Shown here: positions 11,123-23,900 of the stretch, one piece after another | How the letters are laid out: every line of letters starts with the position of its first letter | Numbering within the stretch: position 1 is the stretch's first letter | Source of the DNA: Chlorops oryzae | Lineage: Eukaryota > Arthropoda > Insecta > Diptera > Chloropidae | Assembly (NCBI GenBank): GCA_020466095.1 | Contig: CM035808.1 | Location: 14,315,759-14,379,758, forward strand | DNA: 64,000 bases | Direction of reading: 5' to 3' | The notes under the pieces: generated by a model | The model's database searches: none | Told to the model about the DNA's origin: nothing | What the model saw: the letters and a program-made list of their open reading frames with translations, nothing else | Made by a program: the position numbers and the translations under genes

Positions 11123-13960
11123 CGCCTAATTTAACTCCACATTTTTTTTTTTTTTGAATTTCTTTCAAAGCTGAATATTTTTGAGCTCTTCTTTTTGGGG
11201 GCGCCGCTGCCCTGCTCAGCGCACCAATATCATCTTAATTGTTGGTAGAGAAATTATCGAAATTCTTGGCCAAAATTCGGTGACATCCTCGCCTCATCAC
11301 AAACGACAGCCCCCCCGAGAGCGTCCCAGACGGGAGTATCCCAAAAACCTGACCCGATCAAATCGGCCCTGTTGCTCCTGATCCCCGCTGTGCGATGTAT
11401 ATATTTAAAGTCTATATATTCAGGTCAATTTTCACAATACCTACTATACTACTACCATGTAGCACTGTAGGTCTAACTGTCGACGTCGAAAAGCCTCTGC
11501 CGCTAATAAGAAATTCACCATTAGGCAGGTATAGGATATTCAACTCTTTCGAGAAATTCACCAAAAAGCTACCAACAAAAACCTTAAGCAGGAATAGGAA
11601 ATTCAACTCTTTCGAAAAATTCACCAGAAAGCTACCAACAACAATACGGGTAGACACAAAGTGGCGCCATGATGCCACTTGCGAGAAAATTATCAAAGAA
11701 ACACGGCGTCGGCTCGGTTTTTTATATTGCTTGAAAAGTTCATAATTGAAACTTTATTAAATGTATTACGATATTTTTTTGCTCAATGTGCACGAATGTT
11801 TTCATTTTGTAATACAATGACATACATTTTTGACTACGGCTACGAATTTCATTGTACATAGAATTTAGTATTTTTGCTGAAACAGTGTGATCAAAAAGTT
11901 ATCTGGACAGGTTAGGACTAAAAAAACCAATTTATATTTCTCCTTGATATTGCGATTCCTTGATTAGTTTTATGTTTTTCAAGCTTTTCATATCATTTTA
12001 TGAGTTTGGTAGATATTTTATATGTAATGTACTCGAAAATCTCCCAAAATTAAAAATAGAAGTGGCAATGCATTTCACCAGAGCAGAGCTAAAGATTTCG
12101 CTGCCATAGCATGCTTCTCTTTTCCTCATGCTATATGCCTATGTTGAAGCAGCGTAGCTCTAACACATTGCAGGGATTAGGAAGAAGAAGAGTTAGACCT
12201 ATAGTCCTATATGACTACTACTATCAATTTTTTATCAAAACCCGATGAAACAATTGGTGAAAGTTTGGCTAGGGTCCGCGGGTGCACCATGCCCGTAACC
12301 GCCATGACACGGTTCCCTTGCGGGTGACGTAATTGAACGTAAACAAAATTTTGACTGCAGCTCCTGAAAATACTTGATAAATACCTATATAAAATCCCTA
12401 TACTTTATTTTGCTAGACCATCGGTCAATTTTAAAAACGATCTTGAAAAGCGTGGCCGCGAATTAAGTTGCGGTTTTTTCTTCTGCTTCTAATTATAGCT
12501 TTATATCGTAAAGCGTTGAATATTTTATTTTCCTGTCTATAACAAAGTTTATGCCTGCGAAAAGGAGAAACAAAAACTGTTACAATAACTGACCCGAAAA
12601 AATTTCCATCAAGCTAGTGCTATGCCTTCAACAGTCGCATTTCTTTTCTTCGAATTCCTCAATATTAATTAATTATTATTATTATATTCATTCGATTTCA
12701 GTGATGAAAATTGTTTACCTGCCGTTTATTTGCATTTTCCAGCCCGTTGACTTGACGAAACATTTTGTCACAGAATGAAAAATCCCATAAACGCCTCGAC
12801 TTTGGTTTTTACCCTAACCGACTGTTGTGAAGTCATTCAGTAATTCCGCTCTCGCTTCGATTGTCTCGACCGTCGAATCAAAAGATCTTGAGAGATCTAC
12901 CTGATCGGTACACGTTATTATGGTTAGTAAAATGAAAGTTCTAAGCGACGGAATATCGGTTACACATGAATGTGCTTCAAATAAAATACCCGTCGTTCGG
13001 TATTCCGGAAACTACGAGTGAATTCTTGACCTGCAATTATTCTATGGGGTTTCTCGGCAAAAATCGCCGCTTCGTTTTCATTTTTCATGAATGGAACGGA
13101 ACGTGAATGAATGAATTAATATATGGGCTTTGGGAAAACCGTGCGGTCTGAGCAAAAATCTGGAACACTTTGCAATATTGATAAAAATACATAGGACGGA
13201 TATTTGATGTAATTTTCATCTCGTTTAAATGTTGGGAAATTCGAATTTTAAATCCCAACAATTTTAAACAAAAGACGAAGCTAAACCCATAAACTATTGC
13301 CACATTATAGGTATTAAAAATTTTAAGTCTTTATAGCCCGATGTGGCCATCACTAGACCTTGTAAGTGTTCCACTGCATTTACATACATACAAGGTAAAA
13401 ATTTTATCTCATGCAGAGGTGTATAGCCAAAATCAAAATCCTTGATCAAATTCCGGTTCCTCAATCAATAACCACAGCCCTAGCGTGTCTCCCACAAGGG
13501 GTCTTCCAGAGACCAGGCACGGCCAATCAGACCGTGGGGCCCCTGGTCCCCGCATGTAAACTGTTAAAGGTCATATGGTCATCCCTTGATGATGTAAAAC
13601 ACCACTACCAGTTCGATTCCATACCCAATCTTCAGTACTGTTACAATTTTGGCTAGGGGCCGCAGATTTGAACCATAAATGGTTCCCCTCATGGGTAACT
13701 ATTGCCGCATAGCTAAGAATATAAAAATATTAGAGCATATGAGTAGTTTTTTTAGGATCGATATCGGCCAAAGACTTTTGCGGATCCCGGCCCATTCTAC
13801 TGGGAATCTCCTGAAGCGATCAGAAAACAATTACTTTTCGCATTCACTCACGAAGGGTTTCACTGTATTTATATCAGATTATCACTTTCAGCTCTTCGTT
13901 GTCGCGCATGCGCGCTAAGTGTCAGATAACGACACACAAGATACCTAGATAATGTGATTT
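11123..13960. other. Non-coding stretch with diverged dispersed repeats
   Basis: No gene is supported. A diverged repeat at about 12245-12560 shares TTTTGACTGCAGCTC and the following 200 bp with 18430-18720, and its CTAGGGTCCGCGGG block resembles CTAGGGGCCGCAGA at 13653. A short tandem duplication lies at 11527-11656. Remaining open frames (11395-11745, 13411-13656) lack recognisable domains. Confidence 0.5.
11527..11656 (+). repeat. Two-copy tandem repeat, about 66 bp
   Basis: Two adjacent copies each contain TTCAACTCTTTCGA, then AAATTCACCA and AAGCTACCAACAA. The second differs from the first by a few substitutions. The frame across them is open, but nothing suggests a protein. Confidence 0.75.
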
Positions 13961-14397
13961 CCCAGCCAACCAAAAGAGTCGGAGCTCCCAAAGACTTCCT
14001 TCCCGGACCACAAATTCTCTTAAAACGTTCCGACAGGAGCTCTAAATGATCGTTTTTTTTCGGAGAAAAGAGAACGGAGACTTATGGTATATGGAAAAAG
14101 TGTACTTTTTGGGATCTCAAAATTTATCTTTCATGATTGCTAGATTGCTCCTTAAGAGACTGTTTAGACTCAATTTTAGTTATAAGTTTTTTTTTTTAAA
14201 TGACTCTTTTGGTCTCCCTAAATGCTCCTCGACGGTGTTTTTTGAGGCCTTTGCAAAAGCACTGCTTCGAAGAGCTCTGTTAGGAGTCCTTTTACACTTT
14301 TTATCGGAGCACTCCGAAAATATTTCGTCAGTGAGCTTTAAAGGGAGTCCTTTTACACTTTTTTTTTTATCGGAACACTCCGTATATTGTGGCTGGG
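13961..14397 (+). mobile_element. MITE family with CCCAGCCAACCA ends, copy A
   Basis: The left end begins CCCAGCCAACCA and the right end closes with GGCTGGG. Internal blocks (TCTTAAAACG, GACAGGAGCTCTAAATGA, TTTTTGGGATCTCAAAATTT) recur in inverted orientation at 62254-62640 in the egghead intron, which proves a dispersed family. No open frame is conserved between copies. Confidence 0.75.
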
Positions 14398-14644
14398 TTC
14401 TTAGTAGTTCTCGAAGCTAGAAATCGATATAAAAAGCTTTTTTGAACCTATCGATCTCGTGAAGGCTGAATTATTTTTTCTCCAATCGATTTTTTAATAA
14501 AAGTCATCGGATTCAAAGAAAGAAAAGGTACAGAAATAAGGCCGAGGTAATTTTTGTTAATTCACAATTAACTGTTTTACGTAAGAGGTTCATACACATT
14601 TTTTTCACATTGTGAATAACCATAGCAATACGAAGCTCCACCTT

Positions 14645-14685
<41 letters not shown>

Positions 14686-16443
14686 GGTGTCTATTTAAGG
14701 ACATACTAAAGGACACAAAAGAAAGACAAACCCTCTTACCTGTTTCATCGTGTATTCCCATTAATTCGCTCTGCTTCACATGTGCTTCTCAAGCGTGATT
14801 TCGTTATAATTCTTTGCCATTATTATTTTTACACAGAAATTCATAATAGCTTCTATTGTATTCCCCCTTTTATTTTTATTTATTCGTTTTTTTTTTTTTT
14901 TTTTTTTTTGTTTTTGTGTCCCTCATAGACCACTTGAAATCGATGACCGCCCATACAAAAGACGAACGGAACGCACTCAACAGGTACTACGAATTATGAA
15001 TGTGCTCGATACCGAGAATAAGGACATCCATTTCGTCCACTGAAAAGGAAAAGAAGAAAATTTAATGAAAATAGTTTATGATTGAATGAAGAAGAAAAAA
15101 AAAAAGGCAGAAAAAAATTCAAGAATTTCAATAACGACAAAAACAATAACAATATCATCAGCAGCGCGGCAGCAGCAACAACCACAACGCTTACAGATAC
15201 AAATCAAAGATACAAGAGCGCATAAAAAGGGCCAAGACCCGAAGACAAAAGCAAGCCATGCGAGTGCGTACGAGAATTACGATTATCCAAGAATCAACAC
15301 AAGAAGAGACAACAACAACAACAAAATAAAACCACTTCATGCCACATTCTCCAGCAGCATTGGAGTCGTTTTATAGTAAATATGTAGTATTTCCATAGTA
15401 GATCCACATCGGCATCAACTTCATCGACGCACGCACCTTTTTGGGCAGAAATTTTTTTCCCATTTCTTTTTTTGTTTGTTTTTTATTTTTTTTATTTTTT
15501 ATTTTATTTTTTTTTTTTTTGGAGTTTGGTGTTTAGCAGGAGATCAAGCTATCTTCGTACACATGTTTGTCTTTTATGCATGTTCCAATGGATGTCTTTC
15601 TGTCTGTCTTTCGGTCTGTGCACGAGTGAGTATCGTTGAATTGTGAAGTTGGTGTAAAACCAGAATAACGAGAATCTTGTACCTGTTTGTCGGCATTCAT
15701 GCCGAGATTGAAAGGTACTCTGCGTTTTTTTCACTCGCACGCACGCACGCTCGATCGCTGGATTGCTCGTTCGCTCATTCGTTCGTTAGTTCGTTAGTTC
15801 GCTCGTTGGTCCGTTTACCTTTACCTTTGCCTTTGCCTTTACCTTTTAGCTAACATCCAAGAAGTTCTCATGCACCGTAGTTGTTGTTCGGATCGTCAGT
15901 AACAAAAGATAAACGTACAAACACACTTCAGTGTACTACACGGCTCTGATTTCTCGAGTATCGCAGCGAAGCGCAGCGCAGCGCACCAGCGTAAGAACAA
16001 CAAGAGCAACAGCAACAGAAATGAGCAGCGTAAGCCACGAAGACGACAATGATTACGACTACGGTGCACAGACGAACAGACAGCACGATAAACAGACCGA
16101 TAGTCCGACATACCGGCCGACAGAAAGACAGACAGACAGACAGACCGACAGACAGCATAGAAGTGTAAACCTTTTTGAGTACTTATTAGGATCACTATTA
16201 AAAAGTGGACTCAGTTCGCTTAGGAATAGCAACGTCAATGGACGTTTGTAACAATCTCTTCTCGATACGCTGCGAAATTCCATTGATTTTATTTTATATA
16301 GATTTTTTTTAAATCTTTTTTTTATCGTTCGTTAGTCTGAGAGCGTGTTTGATCGTGTTATTAATGTTATAATCGTTATGTGTGTACCTTGCCTTAAAGT
16401 GATTCTAATGATGATACTAAACAGATTAATCTTTCGATTACAG
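14398..16443. other. Non-coding stretch, homopolymers and GACA microsatellite
   Basis: It holds an A36 run at 14647-14682, T runs at 14890-14909 and 15510-15520, repeated TCGTTCGTTAGTTCG-type tetramers at 15765-15805 and ACCTTTGCCTTTGCC at 15818-15845, and a GACA microsatellite at 16124-16155. Frames at 15086-15376 and 15928-16283 are products of these repeats. This is plausibly 5' non-coding sequence of the Ataxin-1 gene. Confidence 0.5.
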
Positions 16444-16602
16444 GCTCGTATGATAAAAAAAAAAAATCAATTTAATTAAATTACAATTCATCGAAATTCA
16501 AAAATAATTAAAAAATTATCAAAAAAAAATTTAGCAACAACAAAAATCGCTAAAAATAAAAGAGCCAAAAACTGTGAATTAAGAACAAAACACAGTGATT
16601 AA
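16444..16602 (+). other. Candidate 5' UTR segment of Ataxin-1
   Basis: TACTAAAC (branch-point-like) at about 16415 precedes the acceptor-like TTTCGATTACAG ending at 16443. The sequence from there to the ATG at 16603 is A-rich leader DNA of the fly 5' UTR type with TTAA immediately before the start codon. This supports 16603 as the start and an intron upstream. Confidence 0.4.
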
Positions 16603-19600
16603 ATGTCATCGTCGGTTTTGAGCAGCAATAGTTGTTGTGGTCCCGTGACCGGTTTGCTTGGCAATCAGACTTTCCTTCTTCACGCGCAACCACAACAGAA
16701 GACAATATCACCGCCACTCTGGCGTACATTCTATACACCGCCGCCAACGGATGTTTCAAAGTCGCCAACGCCATCACCGAACGCACAGCAACACACGTTC
16801 AACAATAATAATAATAATAACAACAACAATAATAGTTATAATAACAATAACAATAACAATAATAACATTCAAACCAGTCAGCCAGGCGATCTTCCAGGTC
16901 AACGAATGACTCTACAAAAGCTACCCAACTCAATTAATAGAGCAAACAACTCAACAGAGTTCGACTGCGGGTGCTGCTCTTACTGCTGCCGCAGCCATAC
17001 AAAAGTCATCAGCGTCCATAATGTCAGTTAGTAAATTAGTGCGTCCAACGCCAAAAAATCAACATACGCATCATATGCATCATCAACAACATGTTACGCT
17101 GCAGCATCCACACCATCATTCACATCAACAGCAACACCAGCAGCACCAGCACCAGCACCACACACAGCACAATGGCACCTATAATACCGACGTACAATTG
17201 GGCCCCATGAATTTGGTTACGAATTCACAATCGACGGATAGTTCACGTAGTCGTCCATCGTCTACAACATCATCGGTGGATATCGAAAGTGATGACATTC
17301 GAGAGTCGCAACAACAACATCAGCAAACAGTCGTTCCACTATCACCCGCCGCTGTCTATCAACTCAACTATAGTCATTTATATGCAAATAAATCTGGCTA
17401 TCATAGTAATGCGGTGGCCGCTGCAGCCGACACCCTACGCCTACATGCATCATATTCATATGCAGCGATTGCAGCCGTTGCCGCCGCAACAGCAACAGCA
17501 ACGGCAACAGCATCATCGACAAATAACAATATTTTTCCAATGAACGCAATGTCACCGCCATCGTTGAGTCACAATCATCAACAAAATACACCCACAGCAG
17601 CTCACTTAAGTCTAGCATCGCCACTATCATCGTTGACATCAACATCGGTCTCGGTAACGACAACTGCTGTACCAACTGCCAACGACATGCATCACCAAGA
17701 TTAGCCGATCATCACCAGTCTCACCATCATTCTAATCATCATCACCAGCTGCAGCACCCCCTTCATCACCACAACCACCAGCAGCAACAGCAACACCAAC
17801 ACCAACACCACCACCATCAACAACTACCACAACAACAACAACAACAACAACTTCAAGAACAAAAACAGCAACTCAATTCAGCGAATGAGAATATGTTCTC
17901 GCCGCCATTGCCCACCGCACTATCGAATGGTACTTATCTAAATTGTAAAGTCTTCACCCGCCTCCGATGCTGAATCATCGACGGAAAATTATTTTAAAGT
18001 ACCAAATACAAGTGGAAAAGAGGGCTCGCTAAAACATCGGATCCTTACACGCCCCGCCTCACTAACGGATAAAGAAGAAAAGCCAACGAAAAACGCAGTC
18101 ATCAGGTGAGTCGCTCCTCAACCCTGGAAAATCCTATTCATTTGCGAACATAAAAAATGATTGCCTAGAATCGATTTCTCACAAAAAAAAACTCTAAAAA
18201 TTATTTATTTTTAAAGTCTTGATGAAAGTACTGCGGAAACAGGAAAGGGTTAATAAAATCATTTAGGTTAGGTTAGGTTAATGTGGCTGCCACCATTAAG
18301 GTTGACACACTTATGCCTGATGGGCCCTTTGTGGTGCCACGAAAAATCGTAAACCAAAGATAAAAACAGAAAAACTAAAAAAAAATTCACGATCTCAGCT
18401 GGGAGTCGAACCCAGGGTCAAAGCATGCAGGTTTAACCCTTTCGCGGCATTCCCAGATGAAATTTTACATTTTTCTTTATAAGACTGTGACACATTTTTG
18501 AGGTCATCGAATGCAAACGAAAATTTGAAAATTTGACTGCAGCTTATGAAAGAACTTGGTGAATATAACAACTTCCTATATTTGGTTTAGTCAGATCGTC
18601 GGAATTTCGTTTTTAAATCGATCTCAAGAAGTGTGTCCGAGAATTAAATTCCGCACTTACTTATAGCTACATTTCTTAACCCGTTCAATGTGTTACTTTC
18701 CCATATATGAAAAAGTTTTAACCTTATGCTATGTGCTCACTAGGCTGGAGTAGGGTTATCGGCGAAACCCAGGGTTTCAAATGTAAAAACACATATAAAA
18801 AAAAATCATCTAACCCGAAAATATACCCTGGGTTAACATTTAACTCTGAGGTTAGCGCAGAGTTGCACTTGAAATTTTCAGTTACATTTGCTTACACCGA
18901 GTACAAAAACCGGGTAAAAATTTAATACGACACTGGCAGGAAGCTTTCACGTGCAGAAAATGAGTGGGGAAGGATGCACGTATTTGGATATGTAAATTTT
19001 GATCACAGGTCGGAGAACGTTTTGTGATGCCGCTTTCACTATTAGCTACATTAATCTGTTTTTGGTCCTGCGGATATTGCAATGCTCTTCTGATATTATT
19101 GCTTCCAATATTCCTTTCTCTTTTTCAGCTTTTTTAAACATTTCTAATAAAGCAAATTCCATTTTTATTTACAATTTCTCGATGATATAGTATATCAGAT
19201 ATACCTTACGCGTTTTTTTGATTTCAAACTCCCAAGCCGGACATTATCGCATGCATGTAATGCAAACAGCGGCCATCTCCCAACAAACTTCATTAACAGT
19301 TAGGGATTAGTAATGCGAGTTAGCCGCAGTATGAATTTTCACCACTTCGGAAGTAGTGCAGAAGTAGTGAACTTTCCGGCTGGGTCATATGACGTTAGTA
19401 AACCTTAACTCGCTCGAAGCTGATATGAACGCTTTGAGTTAAAGTATCGGGTTAAGAACTTAACCCCCATAGTGAGAACATAGCATTAGACTCGAAGTAA
19501 ATAGTTGTAGTAATAACTTATTTAAAAAAAACTCCATCTAGTAGCCACAGATTTGCAAAAATCTTAAATATCTAACGATCTAACGCAATCCGGTAAGAAT

Positions 19601-20943
19601 TTCTTTAAAAAAAAATTTTTTTTTTACCAAAATAAAGAAAAAAACATAAGTAGGCAACTTCCTCAAATACGCCAACTGCATCCGTCCGCTCCTTGTGATC
19701 CTTTTGCCACTGCAAAGCTGAAGAATTTTTACCGAATATGAGAAGAAAACTTATAACTTTTATGAAAAAAAACTTTTCCCTTATCAATATTGCAAACTAA
19801 AAAGCATTCAAAATATTTAAAAGAATTAAAATAAAAATACCTGAAATCGAGCATCCATCCATCCATCCAAATCTACCCGTATTTCTAACAACATTTTTAT
19901 GATTTTTTTTTACTTTATTATCGGCCCAATAGCTGCGAAGGGGTTAAAATAAAGAAAAATATTTTTTTCAACTGTTTCATATATAAGTATTTTAATCAAC
20001 TATAATTGTCTACCACTGTCTCTATCTCCATCACTATCACTTTCTCAGCTCCCTCTTTTAATAGCCGATAGAAGCACATCGTCGGCTTAAAGTGTAAACG
20101 TGCTAACTAACAATTTCAAAACTTTACAGGGTAAACAAAAAACACTTTTTTTTCAAGACTTCAAAGTAGGGAAGGAGACCCAAAATATGGATGGTTTATT
20201 TTGTTCCTATATGAAGTCTCTTCTAAATACGATTCTGTGCACCATACAAAGTCTAATTGGAGTCACTTGTTGGTGTTAGCTGTGAACTTTGACCACAGTT
20301 GGACTTAGCAGTTTTACTCATCACCAATTTCTCCGTATTTACAATTTGAATAAAATAAGATATTTTTGCCTGACGATGCAGTGTCCTTTTTTCTTTCGAA
20401 TGACATCGAAAAGTCGGATTCGGTTAAAAGTGGACTTAGCAGGTTTACACTTTAAGCCGACGACATATTTTCCTAAGATTATCGGTTTTTTCAAAAAAAT
20501 AATTTCTCTCTTTTTGCAATATTAGGGGTATTCACAAAGGCGTGTTAAAAACGTTGGAAAGTCGGAAAATCGGAAAATTACGACTTCTTAAAAAATTTTT
20601 TAACTTTTTTTGTATCTTGCACAACTTTTTAAGCAGTTAAAATTTTAAATTTTCCGACTTTCCTAATTTCCGATGCCTTTGTGAATACCCCTATTGATCC
20701 AAAAAATGGACTACAAAAAAATTTGTGCAGGAAATCGATTGAAATACGAGTAAAAAAACCAAAAAAAAAAAATTTTAATCAGTCAATTTGACATTTCCTT
20801 CTACTCTTCATTCTCTTCTCTTCTTCGTTAGTTATCAATTTAATTAAACACAAAATAGGTACATAAAATTATTATTATTATTTTTTTAAATATACGATTT
20901 GTATTTGAAGCCTAATCTTTCATTTTGAGATTTTTGTTTTTTA

Positions 20944-20974
<31 letters not shown>

Positions 20975-23900
20975 ATAAAGTGATTAAAAAGAAATAAAAT
21001 TTATACTCTAAATAGGAAAAAAAATTCCCAAAAGCAATAAAAATGATTAAATTTTAAATATATTGAATACATTGTATTTCATTACTTTTCATTAATCAAA
21101 ACGATTGTAGAACTTAATGCTGTATTCCATTTAATTTTGAAAGGATGAAGCCCTTTGTTCAAAGTAAGAGTCATTTAAATTTAATTGGACTTGTCAGTTC
21201 TATAATGCATTGTCCCACAAATTGCAATTATTTCTCAATGCACATTTAGAATTTTCAAAATTGTTTATTTGAGCATTTCAATATTGATTAATTTTCGTAG
21301 TGAATAAATAAAACTCTACATACTTAACTTTTCACGTACAGGATAAATTATTTAAAAGCTTAAGATAAGAGCTCTTTAAATAACGATTGCATTTTCGTAA
21401 GTCCTTAGAGGCCTAAACCCTAAACCTTAGATACCCTAAACAGATTACCTACAGCTGAAATACGATATTAAAAACCGCTAATACAAATTAGAGCTGAAGA
21501 AACAATCGATACCAGTATCGATACTATCGATGGTTTCAAACTATCGAAAACATCGATGGTTTTTGAAGAAAGGTGGTGCTGGCGGGGCCAGAGGGCTTTC
21601 TTCTTTTTGAATTGGACAGATTCCTAAAAATGTCTTTATTTAGATATACGCTATTTACACGTTCACGCCCAAAATCCAACATTGCGAGAGCCCGATGCGA
21701 GAGCGCGAGACGAAACGCACACAAATTTCAATACATTCAATCATATGGTTCAAGCTCCAATGTATCGCACTGCGAGACCTCGTAGCGAGAAAATTTTGAA
21801 AAATTGAATATTTCTCTTTGCGAGGCAATTTGACAGGTTAATGATGTTGCTATTTTTTCGAGTACTCGCTATTGGGTACTCGTTTAAACTAATAAAACAA
21901 AAACTGTTCACTGTTCCGTGAAAAAGAGCTTTTAAAATATTTCGCGAGCTTTGGTTCATTTTGAAAATTTTTTGAAAATTTTTGAAAATTTTGAATTAAA
22001 ATTTAAACTCAAGTGATAAAGTATAATTTTTATGAGTACTCGGTACTCGTTAGATTGGTACTCGGTTCAAATATTGCATTACTAGAAGCGAAAATATGCT
22101 ATCATCTGCGTGACGCAAAACTCTCATTGGAGATTGAAATGCGTCACGCAAAACATTTTCGTGACGTCGCGCACTCTCGCATCGGGCTCTCGCAATATTG
22201 GATTTTGGCCTTCAGACATTTCGATAATGAAACAAATTTTGAAAATATCGATCATTTAAACTATCGATTATGGAACCGATCGCTAATTTTGACTATCGAT
22301 TATTGAACCTACCGGTTATTGAAAAATCGGTTATTAAAAATATCGATAACTGAACAAATCGATTGTTAAAACTATCGATTATGAAACCTATCGACTATCG
22401 ATTATCAAGCTATCGATATCTCCCCAGCTCTATCGAGCCGGTGAAAAATCTTCAGAAATTCTGCCAGCCTTAAGTGTCCCATTTTACAAACCAAATGAGA
22501 ATTATAGGCGTCATGCTAAAAAAAATTTTCTATGCACTGATGCCAGAGCGAGGGGTTTTTTTCCGTTTTGAGGGATTTTTTCGATTTTACCTTTAACCAA
22601 AAATCACTTCAAATGTTTACAAGGGAATTTTAATGGTCACTTTCCTAAACAAAACAGAAAAAATGGGATTTTTTTTCAATATCCAAGGGAAAAGAGTCAC
22701 CAAAATGTTGCCTAGATATACAATGTATGTAAATTGAGGAAGCATACTTTTGCACATAATTTAAAAAAAAAATTTTTAATTTAAGAAGAAATCTGAAATA
22801 ACGAATACCCATTTCGCAATACCTGATGTTACATAATAACAATGAAAATATGTGTTCCCCATTTCAGTACCTACAATTCTACGGCAAACTTCAAAAAAGG
22901 TAGCTACATAGAACTCGCCAATGGTGTCCTACGACGAGTGGAAGATATGCGCACGGAGGACTTCATACAATGCGCCGAACGTAGCCTCCATTTACAATTG
23001 GCCGAGTCCACAATTGTGAAGATTGACTCAACAAAGCCCCAAATTGTGGTGATCACATTCAGCTACGATCGAAATCGTTCAAAAGTAAGCTTTTCATTTC
23101 AATTCATTTCTTTAGTATAACAGTATACATAGCAGTATAACAGTTTGAATTTTTCTATTATTATTATTATTTTTTTTTTTTATGTTTCAGGCGGACATTG
23201 AGGTTTCTCTAGAGCATCCATTTTTTGTATACGGTCAAGGTTGGGCATCGTGCGATCCTGAAAAATCGCACAAAGCTTTCGGCTTAAAATGCCAACGTCT
23301 TCAGGTCGGTGATATTTGTATATCACTAACACAGCGCACCACAGTTGCGGCACCCGCTGCGACAATTAAAACTGAAATTATTAGCAAAGAAATTAGTCCC
23401 AAAGATGCTATGCGCTACGCACAAACAACAGAGATTCCAACAAATTGCGACGGACTAACCGTTCCAATGTCAATTAAATGCGAACTGCCGACCGTAATGC
23501 CGCCACCGGCAATGGGTGCCCAGCAAGTACAACAATACACGCATCAAAGTAATGCTAATCCAACGATTGTGCATCGCGTGCCATCGGCACCACCACCGCT
23601 ACACTTTATGCCATGTCATTTGCCCACAACGTCGCTTCCGCCTCATCCCCACCAAATAACGTACGCCGACTTTCCGGACTTAGTTTCGGCTGCGGCCGCC
23701 TACAGCAGTGGCGCACACTTGCATCATCATCATCTGCCGACGGTGATGCCACCACCACCATCGCCGGATGCAATCAATGGATTTTACCAACAGACACAAC
23801 AACTATTTCTGCAAGGAAAAGTAACTGCTTCCGATTTAAGACTCCAATCAGCGTCATCATCGAGTGGCGCACTTAATTACTGCCCGCCTCGCAACTCACT

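Noticed and set aside
11395..11745. 116-residue open frame with internal repeat
   Set aside because: The frame follows from a recent tandem duplication; no domain, signal or homologue recognised.
15928..16283. Cys/Val-rich open frames on the minus strand and a Thr/Asp-rich frame on plus
   Set aside because: They are translations of the GACA microsatellite and surrounding repeats.
16603..17031. Natural end of Ataxin-1 at 17031
   Set aside because: The adjacent frame carries obvious coding sequence (TTQQSSTAGAALTAAAAIQK) overlapping the end and leading into the downstream His-rich part.
18263..18280. Interstitial telomere repeat (TTAGG)
   Set aside because: The short array is the tail of a SINE copy; a similar tail is on copy 1, and flies do not use TTAGG telomeres.
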